Of a stretch of 64,000 bases of DNA, positions 27,479 through 36,055 are shown piece by piece (the first letter of the stretch is position 1; the number at the start of each line of letters is the position of its first letter). A program made the position numbers and the translations under genes. This DNA comes from Bacteroidota bacterium. GTDB lineage: Bacteria > Bacteroidota > Ignavibacteria > Kapaibacteriales > Kapaibacteriaceae. Below the pieces are notes generated by a model. The model did not search any database. It was not told the DNA's origin and saw only the letters and a list, made by a program, of their open reading frames with translations. The stretch is taken from NCBI GenBank assembly GCA_018266735.1, contig JAFDZT010000002.1, forward strand, positions 108,439 through 172,438, in the 5' to 3' direction.

Positions 27479-29145
27479 TGGCCCGCATCGTTGGATCCGC
27501 AGTAGAGCACGATTTCAACTACGAACGCAATTACGATGCGAATCGTCAGCTCATGCGCATCATCGATGCAAAGGGCGAACAGACGATGCTCGGCGGTGGC
27601 AAGAAAGCCATCGAGCGACATAAGGCCAAAGGCAAGCTCACGGCACGCGAGCGCATCAATGCGCTGATCGATGAAGGATCCGGCTTTCTCGAACTAGGCC
27701 TGTTCACAGCCCAGGATATGTATGCCGATGTTGGCGGAGCGCCATCCGCCGGCGTGGTCTCGGGGATCGGCATCATCTGCGGTCGCGAATGCGTGATCGT
27801 TGCCAACGATGCCACCGTCAAGGCCGGTGCATGGTTCCCGATGACGGCCAAGAAGAACATGCGGGCGCAAGAGATCGCCCTGGAGAACCGTCTCCCCATC
27901 ATCTATCTCGTCGACTCTGCCGGTGTCTTCCTTCCGATGCAGGACGAGATCTTCCCCGATAAAGAACATTTCGGACGTCAGTTCCGCAACAATGCCATGC
28001 TCAGCGCCATGGGTGTTCCGCAGATCGCCGCGATCATGGGACCCTGTGTTGCCGGTGGTGCCTATTTGCCGATCATGTGCGACGAGTCGCTCATCGTGAA
28101 TGGCAGCGGGAGCGTCTTCCTTGCCGGTCCGGCTCTGGTAGAAGCGGCCATTGGCGAGAAGACCACCATCGAACCACTGGGTGGTGCCACGATGCACTCG
28201 TCCGTGAGCGGAGTGGTCGACTACAAGGTGGAGTCGGACGAAGAGGCCATTGCCACCATCCGATCCCTTGTCGACAAGTTCTCGCCGACAAAAGGGCAGC
28301 ACAACATCTTCTCGCGTGTCGAGCCCAAGGCGCCACTCTTCGATGCCGACGAGATCTATGGCATCATGCCGGCCGAGCGCAGCAAGCCCTACAGCACGTA
28401 TCAGATCCTCGGTCGATTGCTCGACGGAAGCGAATTCGACGAGTACAAGGCCAACTATGGCAAGACCATCATCTGCGGCTATGGTCGCATCGATGGTTGG
28501 TCTGTTGGCATCGTTGCCAACAATCGCGAGATCGTTCGCAGTGCCACCGGCGAGATGCAGGTTGGCGGCGTGATCTACAGCGATAGCGCCGACAAGGCCG
28601 CGCGCTTCATTCTGAATTGCAATCAACGTGGTATTCCGCTGGTATTCCTTCAGGACGTCACCGGCTTCATGGTGGGTACACGCAGTGAACAAGGCGGCAT
28701 CATCAAGGATGGCGCTAAGCTCGTGAATGCCGTCTCCAACAGTGTCGTGCCAAAGTTCACCGTCATCCTTGGTAATTCCTACGGTGCCGGAAACTATGCC
28801 ATGTGTGGCAAGGCCTACGATCCGCGACTGATCTATGCATGGCCCACGGCGCAGATCGCCGTGATGGGAGGATCGCAAGCATCGAAGACGATGCTCACGA
28901 TCCGTGTGGCCGCCCTCGAAAAGCAACAAGGCACGCCGCTCACCCAAGAGCAGCAAGACGCCATGCTGAAAGAGATCCAGGCACACTACGATGCAACGAC
29001 AACGCCACTCTATGCGGCATCCCGCCTGTGGGTGGACGGTATCCTTGCTCCCACGCACACGCGCGACATGATCTCGCGAGGGATCGCCGTGGCATCGCAT
29101 CAGGCCTCGATCCCGGAATTGAAGACCGGGGTCTTCCAGGTCTAG
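27478..29145 (+). CDS. acyl-CoA carboxylase, carboxyltransferase beta subunit
   Basis: A 555-residue biotin-dependent carboxyltransferase. It has GGGKKAIERHKAKGKLTARERI and a typical N-terminal acyl-CoA-binding domain, YLVDSAGVFLPMQDEIFPDKEHFG as in the methylcrotonyl/geranyl-CoA group, GPCVAGGAYLP for the N-half oxyanion hole, and GNSYGAGNYAMCGKAYDPR in the C-half. The motifs fit methylcrotonyl-CoA carboxylase beta better than propionyl-CoA carboxylase, but substrate assignment from sequence is tentative. No biotin carboxylase gene is nearby; the partner must be encoded elsewhere. Confidence 0.87.
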   Translation: MARIVGSAVEHDFNYERNYDANRQLMRIIDAKGEQTMLGGGKKAIERHKAKGKLTARERINALIDEGSGFLELGLFTAQDMYADVGGAPSAGVVSGIGIICGRECVIVANDATVKAGAWFPMTAKKNMRAQEIALENRLPIIYLVDSAGVFLPMQDEIFPDKEHFGRQFRNNAMLSAMGVPQIAAIMGPCVAGGAYLPIMCDESLIVNGSGSVFLAGPALVEAAIGEKTTIEPLGGATMHSSVSGVVDYKVESDEEAIATIRSLVDKFSPTKGQHNIFSRVEPKAPLFDADEIYGIMPAERSKPYSTYQILGRLLDGSEFDEYKANYGKTIICGYGRIDGWSVGIVANNREIVRSATGEMQVGGVIYSDSADKAARFILNCNQRGIPLVFLQDVTGFMVGTRSEQGGIIKDGAKLVNAVSNSVVPKFTVILGNSYGAGNYAMCGKAYDPRLIYAWPTAQIAVMGGSQASKTMLTIRVAALEKQQGTPLTQEQQDAMLKEIQAHYDATTTPLYAASRLWVDGILAPTHTRDMISRGIAVASHQASIPELKTGVFQV

Positions 29146-29158
29146 CGTATCATTGCGC

Positions 29159-31828
29159 ATGATCTCAGAACTTCAGCGCATCCTTCCTCCAACGACGGTC
29201 TCCACACGACTGATCGATCGCATTGCTTATTCTCGCGACGCAAGTCTGTATGCCATGACGCCGATCGCCGTGGTACGTCCGCGTTCTGCGGCTGATGTCC
29301 GCGCACTGTTCGAATGGTGCCATGCCTATCAACACCACGTGACGTTTCGCACAGCCGGTACCTCCTTGAGCGGTCAGGCCGTGACGGATGGCGTGATCGT
29401 CGACGTTGGTCGGCACTTCAAACAATGGTCGATCGAAGACGACGGCGCACGTTTGCGCGTCCAGCCCGGCGTGATCGGTGCCCATGCCAATGCCTATCTG
29501 CGTCCGTATGGACGGAAGATCGGTCCGGACCCAGCATCGATCATGGCCTGCATGATCGGTGGCATCGTTGCCAACAATGCATCCGGCATGTGCTGCGGCA
29601 CCGAGCAGAACTCCTATCACACCGTTGCATCGATCACGTATCTGCTCACCGATGGAACGCGCATCGACACAAGCGATGAGGCATCGTGTCGTGCATGGTC
29701 GAACGGACCGTCGCCGATCGCACGCGGTATCGCACAACTGCGCGACGAGATCCGCGCCGACGAAGCGCTCGTCGCTCGCATCCGTCGCAAGTATCGGATC
29801 AAGAACACCATTGGCTATTCACTCAATGCATTCCTCGACGAAGATGAGCCCGCTCGCATTCTCGGCAAGCTCATGATCGGCTCCGAAGGCACGCTCGGTT
29901 TTGTCGAAGAGGTGGTCTTCAATACCGTTGTCGACGCGGCCTTCAAGCTCACGTCCTTGTTGCGTTTCCACTCCGTTGCCGATGCCTGTGCACAGGTGGA
30001 CGTCTTGCGTGATGCCGGTGCAGCAGCCATCGAACTGATGGATGCCGCGTCCTTGCGCAGTGTGGGCATGCATGATGGTGCCGCCCTGCTTGTGGAGTTT
30101 CAGGCGACATCGAACGAACAACGCGATCAGCATCGACTTCTTGCCGAAGCACTCACGGCGTCGATGCCGCTGACCGTGCCAGCCGCGTGGACGCAGGATG
30201 CCGATGAACAATTGGCGTTGTGGAAGATCCGCAAGGGACTAATGCCGACCATTGGTGCTATGCGGCCCCCGGGCAGTACGATGATCAACGAAGACATTGC
30301 CGTGCCGCCTCACCACCTTGCCTCACTGGTGCATGACGTGCAAGCATGTTTTGAGAAGCATGGCTATCGAGAGGCCATCATCTTCGGTCATGCCAAGGAT
30401 GGCAACATTCACTTTGTCGTGAATCAACAGTTCACCACGGTTGCCGATGTGAAGCAGTATGGCGAGTTCATGGATGATATCGCTGCCATCGTTGTCGACA
30501 CGTATCAGGGATCGCTCAAAGCAGAACACGGCACAGGCCGGAACATGACACCCTACGTTGAGAAGGAGTGGGGAAGCGAGGCGTATGCTTTCATGCAGCG
30601 ATTGAAATCTCTCGTGGATCCGCACGGGATCTTGAATCCCGGCGTGATCCTCGACGACGACGTTCACGCCCACGTACGCAACATCAAGAAAGTGCCCGTG
30701 GTGGATCCGGAGACCGATCACTGCATCGAGTGCGGATTCTGTGAACATGTTTGTCCAAGCAGATCGCTCACGCTCACACCACGACAGCGCATTGTTGTCC
30801 GCCGTGAATTGCAAGCACGTCCCCATTCCGACGAACTCGCTGTCGTGGCCGAGGACTTCGACTACGATGGCGTGCAGACCTGTGCGGTGGATGGTATCTG
30901 TGCAACGGTCTGTCCGGTGGGTATCGACACAGGACTCCTCATCAAGCGCCTCCGTCACGACACACATGGAACATGGGTGAACAACGCTGCAACCCGCGCT
31001 GCGGGCTCGTTCGGCGTTGTGAACACTGCGGCGCGTCTCGCAACATCCGTGGCCCATTTCTTCGTCCCCGCACTCAATGGCGCATCGTCAACGTCCATTC
31101 GCGAGCGCAACGCCGACACTGCCGATGTGCTCTTGTTCCCATCGTGCGGCGCACGATGGCTCGGCTCGACCTCCTCAACACTCAATGTGATCGACCTCTT
31201 GCGAACACTCTCCGAACGTGCTGGATTCACGGTATCGATTCCCGAGGGATCGGCCTCCGAATGTTGCGGGCATCTGTTCGCATCAAAGGGATTCCCTGAT
31301 GCCGCGCATGGTTGCGAACGATCCCTGCACGACTTCGTGCAACGGCATGCTGGACCGAACACGCTTGTCGTTACGGACTCGTCGACGTGTGCCACGTCGA
31401 TGGTCGACCAACCGAACACCATCGACCCCATTCGATTTCTCGCAGAGCACATCCTCCCACGGCTGACCATCACAACGCGTCGTGACCATGTGGTCCTGCA
31501 TCCCGGTTGCGGCGTGGAGAAGCTACGCCTCACACCGCTCATGCGTGCGATCGCCGAAGCATGTGCCGACAGGGTGACCATTCCGATCACGGCATCGTGT
31601 TGTGGTATGGCGGGAGATCGAGGCATCCTGCATCCGGAGTTGCCGGAAGCTGCGCTTTTACAGGAACGTGCAGAAGTGCTCACGATGGCTTCGAACGGAT
31701 ACTATGCGGCGAACACCACGTGCGAGATCGCACTCTCGCGGGTTCTGGGTGTGCACTACGAACCCGTCGCCGCCTTGCTCGAAGCATGCAGTCGACCTAC
31801 GTCTGAAAGACCTGCCCCTTCCACGTGA
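29159..31828 (+). CDS. FAD-linked oxidase fused to 4Fe-4S/CCG domain (GlcD-GlcF type, D-lactate dehydrogenase-like)
   Basis: An 889-residue flavoprotein. Residues ~30-210 are the FAD-binding domain (FRTAGTSLSGQAVTDGVIVD and GGIVANNASGMCCG). Residues ~230-490 are the oxidase C-terminal domain (MINEDIAVPPHHL, FGHAKDGNIHFVVNQ, EHGTGRNMTPYVEKEWG). At ~521-531 and ~574-584 are two 4Fe-4S motifs (CIECGFCEHVCPS, CAVDGICATVCPVG). The C-terminal third carries the cysteine-rich repeats CCGHLF, HPGCGVEKL and CCGMAGDRG. It resembles respiratory D-lactate or 2-hydroxy acid dehydrogenases feeding quinone. The ATG at 29159 is preceded by TATCATTG (29148-29155), one mismatch from the -7 consensus. Confidence 0.88.
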   Translation: MISELQRILPPTTVSTRLIDRIAYSRDASLYAMTPIAVVRPRSAADVRALFEWCHAYQHHVTFRTAGTSLSGQAVTDGVIVDVGRHFKQWSIEDDGARLRVQPGVIGAHANAYLRPYGRKIGPDPASIMACMIGGIVANNASGMCCGTEQNSYHTVASITYLLTDGTRIDTSDEASCRAWSNGPSPIARGIAQLRDEIRADEALVARIRRKYRIKNTIGYSLNAFLDEDEPARILGKLMIGSEGTLGFVEEVVFNTVVDAAFKLTSLLRFHSVADACAQVDVLRDAGAAAIELMDAASLRSVGMHDGAALLVEFQATSNEQRDQHRLLAEALTASMPLTVPAAWTQDADEQLALWKIRKGLMPTIGAMRPPGSTMINEDIAVPPHHLASLVHDVQACFEKHGYREAIIFGHAKDGNIHFVVNQQFTTVADVKQYGEFMDDIAAIVVDTYQGSLKAEHGTGRNMTPYVEKEWGSEAYAFMQRLKSLVDPHGILNPGVILDDDVHAHVRNIKKVPVVDPETDHCIECGFCEHVCPSRSLTLTPRQRIVVRRELQARPHSDELAVVAEDFDYDGVQTCAVDGICATVCPVGIDTGLLIKRLRHDTHGTWVNNAATRAAGSFGVVNTAARLATSVAHFFVPALNGASSTSIRERNADTADVLLFPSCGARWLGSTSSTLNVIDLLRTLSERAGFTVSIPEGSASECCGHLFASKGFPDAAHGCERSLHDFVQRHAGPNTLVVTDSSTCATSMVDQPNTIDPIRFLAEHILPRLTITTRRDHVVLHPGCGVEKLRLTPLMRAIAEACADRVTIPITASCCGMAGDRGILHPELPEAALLQERAEVLTMASNGYYAANTTCEIALSRVLGVHYEPVAALLEACSRPTSERPAPST

Positions 31829-32903
31829 CGTTCTTTCTGAGCGACAGGAATGGTGCCGACAGTTCCGTCATCATGAGCATGATGATCGAAGGAAGGATGA
31901 AGGGCAGCAAGGCATACCGGCGCATTCGCACAGCGGCAATGCCTACGAGCACGGAATCTCCGACCACGCGCAAGACCACGAAGATCGACAGCCAGAGCAT
32001 GTTGTGCTGTACCACCGACGTGACGATCCCCACCCAGACGGCCACGGACGAGAGCACGAAGATCAGCGCACGACTTCCAAGCGCTGTTCCGCCGCGTGCC
32101 CACCGTTGGCGCTGCGTGAGATACTCGTGCAGTGTGGTGCAGGGAAGCGTCTCGACCGTTGCTTCGTGCGTGCATTGATAGATCACGTGCTTCCCGTGAT
32201 CGGCAATGTGTTGCAACAATGCGAGGTCTTCCGTGATGCTGAACGGAATGGCGGCATAGCCACCAACGGCATCATACGTCGACCTGCGAATGGCCATGTT
32301 ATTGCCATAACATCCAAGCGGCACGTTGTTGCCCACGCCACCTTTTGCCATGGCCTGCGAATACATCCACTCCACGTCCTGAAGAATGGCGAAGAGGCCC
32401 GTTGGCTTGATCGTTGTAAATCCGCAGACCATGCCCACAGAAGGGTCACCAAAGGGTGCGGCCATAGCGGAGATCCAGTTCGGATGGATGCTGCAATCTG
32501 CGTCGGTGCACAGGATCACATCGCCCGTTGCACGGTCGATCCCTTCCTGGATCGCACCAGGCTTGCCTCGAAGATTCGCATGTACCGACGCATCGGTCTT
32601 GTGCACGATGCGGAAGTGTGCATCGCCGGAGGTGAGCTGTTCGGCAACGGAAGCCGTGGAATCGGTCGACCGATCGTTCACGATGATGAACTCCACCTTG
32701 TCGGCGGGATAGTTGGCACGTTGCAGTGCCTCGATACATCGTGGTAGATTGCGCTCTTCGTTGCGCGCGGGAACGATGACACTCACACGCAGCGTGGTGG
32801 TATCAACGGAATGCAGAGCTCGCTGTCGGAACGAACCAAGGTAAAAGAAGCCAAGTCGTGCGGCGTAGAACGCCGCCAACAGCAGAAGCATCACCGTCAT
32901 CAT
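31797..32903 (-). CDS. membrane glycosyltransferase, family 2
   Basis: A 368-residue GT2 enzyme. An N-terminal helix is followed by the GT-A domain (VSVIVPARNEERNLPRCIEAL, IIVNDRSTDSTASVA, ILCTDADCSIHPNWI), the acidic TED (SITEDLALL) and QRQRWARGG, a QxxRW motif as in processive polysaccharide synthases. Three or more C-terminal transmembrane helices follow. Likely works in cell-surface polysaccharide or glycolipid synthesis; donor and acceptor unknown. A TTG at 32933 would add ten residues; the ATG at 32903 is preferred. The 3' end overlaps the convergent oxidase gene by 32 bases. Confidence 0.85.
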   Translation of the reverse strand: MMTVMLLLLAAFYAARLGFFYLGSFRQRALHSVDTTTLRVSVIVPARNEERNLPRCIEALQRANYPADKVEFIIVNDRSTDSTASVAEQLTSGDAHFRIVHKTDASVHANLRGKPGAIQEGIDRATGDVILCTDADCSIHPNWISAMAAPFGDPSVGMVCGFTTIKPTGLFAILQDVEWMYSQAMAKGGVGNNVPLGCYGNNMAIRRSTYDAVGGYAAIPFSITEDLALLQHIADHGKHVIYQCTHEATVETLPCTTLHEYLTQRQRWARGGTALGSRALIFVLSSVAVWVGIVTSVVQHNMLWLSIFVVLRVVGDSVLVGIAAVRMRRYALLPFILPSIIMLMMTELSAPFLSLRKNVTWKGQVFQT

Positions 32904-32986
32904 GCTACGAACATCGCAACCTTCTTGCAACAAACACGGTTATCATTCGTTCATGCGCCGTTCATTTGAAACTCATCTAGTCCGTT

Positions 32987-34348
32987 ATGTCCGCTGCACG
33001 TACGCTACGCGTTGATCTCCTCAACGATCCCATCGATTCATCCCTTCGATCCTTCGCCATTCCGATGGCCTTTAGCTTCTTGGTGCAGCTCCTGTATTCC
33101 CTCATCGATCGCTTCTACGTCAGTCGCCTTGGCGATGCAGCCATCGCCGCCATTGGCTCCAGCGATCAGGTGGCCTTCTTCGTGTTCACGCTTGGCAGCG
33201 GCTTTGGTGTTGGCACGGGCATCATCGTGGCACGTCGCATGGGAGAGGGGAACGTCATGGAGGCAGGGAGGACAGCGACGCAGGCTCTTGTTGGCATGGT
33301 GATGCTCGGTGCCGTGGTCACAACGATCCTCTACATCCTGATGCCCTACATTCCGCAACGGTTCGGTCTGGCCCCCAACGTTGCCACGTATGCCGTGCAA
33401 TACATGTCGATGCTCTTCCTTGGCCTCACGGCCAATCTGGTGAACTTCCAGATCTCCAGTGTGGTGCGTTCCACCGGGAACAGTGTCTATCCGATGATCA
33501 TCTTGCTTATGACGACGGTGGTCAACGCCGTTATCGCCCCCTTCCTCATCTTTGGCATCGGTCCCTTCCCTCGCATGGAAATGGCGGGGGCCGGACTTGC
33601 CACGGCCCTGTCGCAGATCCTCGGTGCTGCCTTCAGTATCTGGGCCGTTGGAGCAGGGAAAGCCGGGATCCGTCTCAACTTCAAGAACTTCAAGCTCGAC
33701 CCATCGTTGTTGAATCGCATCGGCAAGCAAGGATTTCCTGCTTCACTGCAAATGCTGTCGGTCTCACTCAATCGCATGGGCATCTTCGTCATCGCCGGCG
33801 CCTTCGGGACGAGTGTGGTGGCGGGATATACGCTTGGACTGTACATGGACATGATCGTCTTCATGTTCGTGTTCGCAACGGGCATGGCCGTGGAAGTGGC
33901 CACCGGACAGAATCTTGGCGCCGGGAAGGTGGACCGCATCCATCTCTATCATCGCTCGGCCGTGAAGCAGTTGAGCGTGGTGATCGTCACTCTTGGCGTG
34001 GTGATCTATCTGTTCGGTGCGCAGTTCATCGGACTCTACACGCACACGCCGGCAACGATCTCTGAGGCCACGAACTATCTGCACATCTCGGTGTTCGGTT
34101 ATCTGTTCTTCGCCATCGGCGTTGCAACCGTCCGCGTGGTGAGTGGTGCCGGTGCGGCCTTTACAAGCATGGGCATCACGGCGGGCAGTATCCTTGGCGT
34201 GCAGCTCCCGTTGGCCTACGTCCTATCTCGCTATGCCGGCTTTGGTCAGCAGGGCATCTGGTTCGCCCTCGTGATCGGCTATGTGGTGCTCACCGTAGTG
34301 GCCACGATCGTCAAGCGTCGGGGCCGGTGGCTCACGGCGCGGGTATAA
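32987..34348 (+). CDS. MATE-family efflux transporter
   Basis: A 453-residue inner-membrane protein with twelve predicted helices in two MATE halves. N-half: RSFAIPMAFSFLVQLLYSLIDRFYVSRLGDAAIAAIG with the IDRFYVSRLG turn; C-half: FPASLQMLSVSLNRMGIFVIAGAFGTSVVAGYTLG. Exchanges Na+ or H+ for drugs or metabolites; the substrate is not deducible. Stands alone between a divergent glycosyltransferase and the sigma-factor operon. Confidence 0.9.
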   Translation: MSAARTLRVDLLNDPIDSSLRSFAIPMAFSFLVQLLYSLIDRFYVSRLGDAAIAAIGSSDQVAFFVFTLGSGFGVGTGIIVARRMGEGNVMEAGRTATQALVGMVMLGAVVTTILYILMPYIPQRFGLAPNVATYAVQYMSMLFLGLTANLVNFQISSVVRSTGNSVYPMIILLMTTVVNAVIAPFLIFGIGPFPRMEMAGAGLATALSQILGAAFSIWAVGAGKAGIRLNFKNFKLDPSLLNRIGKQGFPASLQMLSVSLNRMGIFVIAGAFGTSVVAGYTLGLYMDMIVFMFVFATGMAVEVATGQNLGAGKVDRIHLYHRSAVKQLSVVIVTLGVVIYLFGAQFIGLYTHTPATISEATNYLHISVFGYLFFAIGVATVRVVSGAGAAFTSMGITAGSILGVQLPLAYVLSRYAGFGQQGIWFALVIGYVVLTVVATIVKRRGRWLTARV

Positions 34349-34415
34349 GGTCCGGTATCGTTAAACTTGTTGCCGACAGAGGCACCCTAAGCGGTCTTCA
34401 GAATGGGCAACTAGC

Positions 34416-35018
34416 GTGAGTACCTATCCCTTGACATTGGACACAGACGCACGGATCCTCGAGGAGTTCAAACGTGGGAGCCGCGAACGTGCTGCCACGG
34501 CCTTCGTGCGACGGAACCAGCGCTTCGTCTACTCTGTTGCCCTCCGTCAACTCAATTCACCCGAAGATGCACAAGATGCTTCGCAAGAGGTCTTCATCAG
34601 AGCTCTGCAGAGCATCGATGGATTCAAGGGAGAGAGTGCTCTGCAAACATGGTTGTATCGGATCACGATCAACGTGTGTTCGAACATGCGCCGCAAGAAG
34701 AAGCTGCAGAGCTGGTTCCGGATCGGCAATCATGAGGATGAGCGCGAGGTGGCAGGGTCACACGTTTCTCCTGAGCAGCATGTGCTCAACCTCGACTTCC
34801 ATTCCCGCCTTGCCACCTTTCTCGAAGCCTTGCCCGAGAAACAACGCGAGACCTTCTGTTTGCGATACTTCGACGAACTGTCGTACGAAGAGATCAGCGA
34901 CATGGTGGGCACAAGTGTAGGCGCTCTGAAGGCCAACTATCATCATGCGGTGAAGAAGCTCGCTGTGATGATCAAAGACACCGACCTCTACGATCAATGG
35001 AGAGAAGATCATGGATGA
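34416..35018 (+). CDS. ECF-type RNA polymerase sigma factor
   Basis: A 200-residue sigma-70-family protein of the ECF class. Region 2 spans ~25-95 (VYSVALRQLNSPEDAQDASQEVFIRALQSIDGFKGESALQTWLYRITIN), region 4 spans ~130-185 (LPEKQRETFCLRYFDELSYEEISDMVGTSVGALKANYHHAVKKL). Start is a GTG. The downstream putative anti-sigma gene overlaps by 8 bases, the usual organisation. No GAAAC-N16-TGTC promoter like that of the second sigma operon is visible upstream. TAAACTTG near 34363, one mismatch from TAnnTTTG, is a candidate housekeeping promoter. Confidence 0.92.
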   Translation: MSTYPLTLDTDARILEEFKRGSRERAATAFVRRNQRFVYSVALRQLNSPEDAQDASQEVFIRALQSIDGFKGESALQTWLYRITINVCSNMRRKKKLQSWFRIGNHEDEREVAGSHVSPEQHVLNLDFHSRLATFLEALPEKQRETFCLRYFDELSYEEISDMVGTSVGALKANYHHAVKKLAVMIKDTDLYDQWREDHG

Positions 35019-35535
35019 ACAAGAACTGCGTGACGATCTGCGGATCATCGAAAGCGCCTTCGATCGCACGGCCTATCAGGCATCGATCGATCGTGCAACG
35101 CGAACGCTGAGCGTGGACGTGCTTGCGCGTATGCAACAACGTCGTCGGTTCCCGGCATGGAAGGTCCTTGCGGCCGCTCTGCCTGTTGCGGCTGCCGTGG
35201 TCGTGCTCATCGCTCCGTGGACGTCCACTCCACCGTCCGTCCAAACCACACCGTCACCGTCGGTGGCATCTGCAACCGTTCCCGATGCGCCGGCCATCAG
35301 CTCGATTCCAAGTGTCTCAACGACACCGGGTGCATCCGTTCGCAAAGCAGCTCGCAACACTCCGCGCGCATCGGCCGCGGTCACGGATGAGCAGCTTCTT
35401 TCAGAGATGTATGGCGAACAGTTCGTGAACGGACTGTCCGCATCGATCCAAGAAGACCAGCCGACGATGTTCGAGCTGACGTCACAAGATCTCCGACTAC
35501 TATCCATGAGTGTGAACAATGAAGACGCGTTCTAA
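35011..35535 (+). CDS. putative anti-sigma factor (single-pass membrane protein)
   Basis: A 174-residue protein: a short acidic cytosolic N-terminus (~1-48), one transmembrane helix at ~50-68 (WKVLAAALPVAAAVVVLIAPW), then a Ser/Thr/Pro-rich extracytoplasmic part. I see no clear zinc-binding anti-sigma motif, so the call rests on topology and on the overlapping upstream sigma gene. It overlaps the next gene by 17 bases. Confidence 0.65.
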   Translation: MDEQELRDDLRIIESAFDRTAYQASIDRATRTLSVDVLARMQQRRRFPAWKVLAAALPVAAAVVVLIAPWTSTPPSVQTTPSPSVASATVPDAPAISSIPSVSTTPGASVRKAARNTPRASAAVTDEQLLSEMYGEQFVNGLSASIQEDQPTMFELTSQDLRLLSMSVNNEDAF

Positions 35536-36055
35536 CCTGTTGATCCTTGCCATTGTCATGTGCTGCATGGCGTCCACCCTTCTCGCACAACCCATGGGAG
35601 GTCCACCTCCCGGCATGGGCGGACCCGGAGAAGGTCGCGAGAAGATGCGCCAGCGCATCGAGGACATTCGCAAGATGAAGCTCATCGACGTACTGAACCT
35701 ACAGGGCGAGCAAGTGGAGAAGTTCTTCGGCACCTACAATCCGTTGCAGAAGAAGGTAATGGAGTCGAAAGATGCCGTGAACTCCATCGCACGTGACCTG
35801 TGGAGGGCTTCCGAAGGCAGCGCATCAGAGGCGGAGTTGAAGAGCAGTACGGAGAAGCTCGACAAGGCCTTGCGTGATTTCGAAGCGGCCATCAATGCAC
35901 GACATGACGGCGCCAAGAAGGTGCTCACCACAGCGCAATACGCACGCTACCTTGCGTTCGAGGCCTTGTTCGTGGATCAGCTCACGAAGATGATCATTCA
36001 GCAAATGCGCGGTGGAAAGAACAAGGGACCGCGCCTTGATGATCCGATGGACTAA
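35519..36055 (+). CDS. Spy/CpxP-like periplasmic protein
   Basis: A 178-residue exported protein. Signal peptide (NLLILAIVMCCMASTLLAQ), then a Gly/Pro/Met-rich stretch (PMGGPPPGMGGPGEG), then long charged helices (REKMRQRIEDIRKMKLIDVLNLQGEQVEKFF..LTTAQYARYLAFEALF) with the LTxxQ-like motif LTTAQ. This architecture matches the Spy/CpxP/heavy-metal-resistance helical-hairpin family. As third gene of a sigma/anti-sigma operon, it may act as envelope chaperone or stress sensor. The 3' end overlaps the convergent transporter gene by 4 bases. Confidence 0.7.
   Translation: MKTRSNLLILAIVMCCMASTLLAQPMGGPPPGMGGPGEGREKMRQRIEDIRKMKLIDVLNLQGEQVEKFFGTYNPLQKKVMESKDAVNSIARDLWRASEGSASEAELKSSTEKLDKALRDFEAAINARHDGAKKVLTTAQYARYLAFEALFVDQLTKMIIQQMRGGKNKGPRLDDPMD

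Noticed and set aside
32968..32991. GAAAC followed after 15 bp by TGTC upstream of the MATE gene, resembling the ECF promoter
   Set aside because: The TGTC overlaps the start codon at 32987, so transcription would begin inside the gene, and the spacing is one base short.
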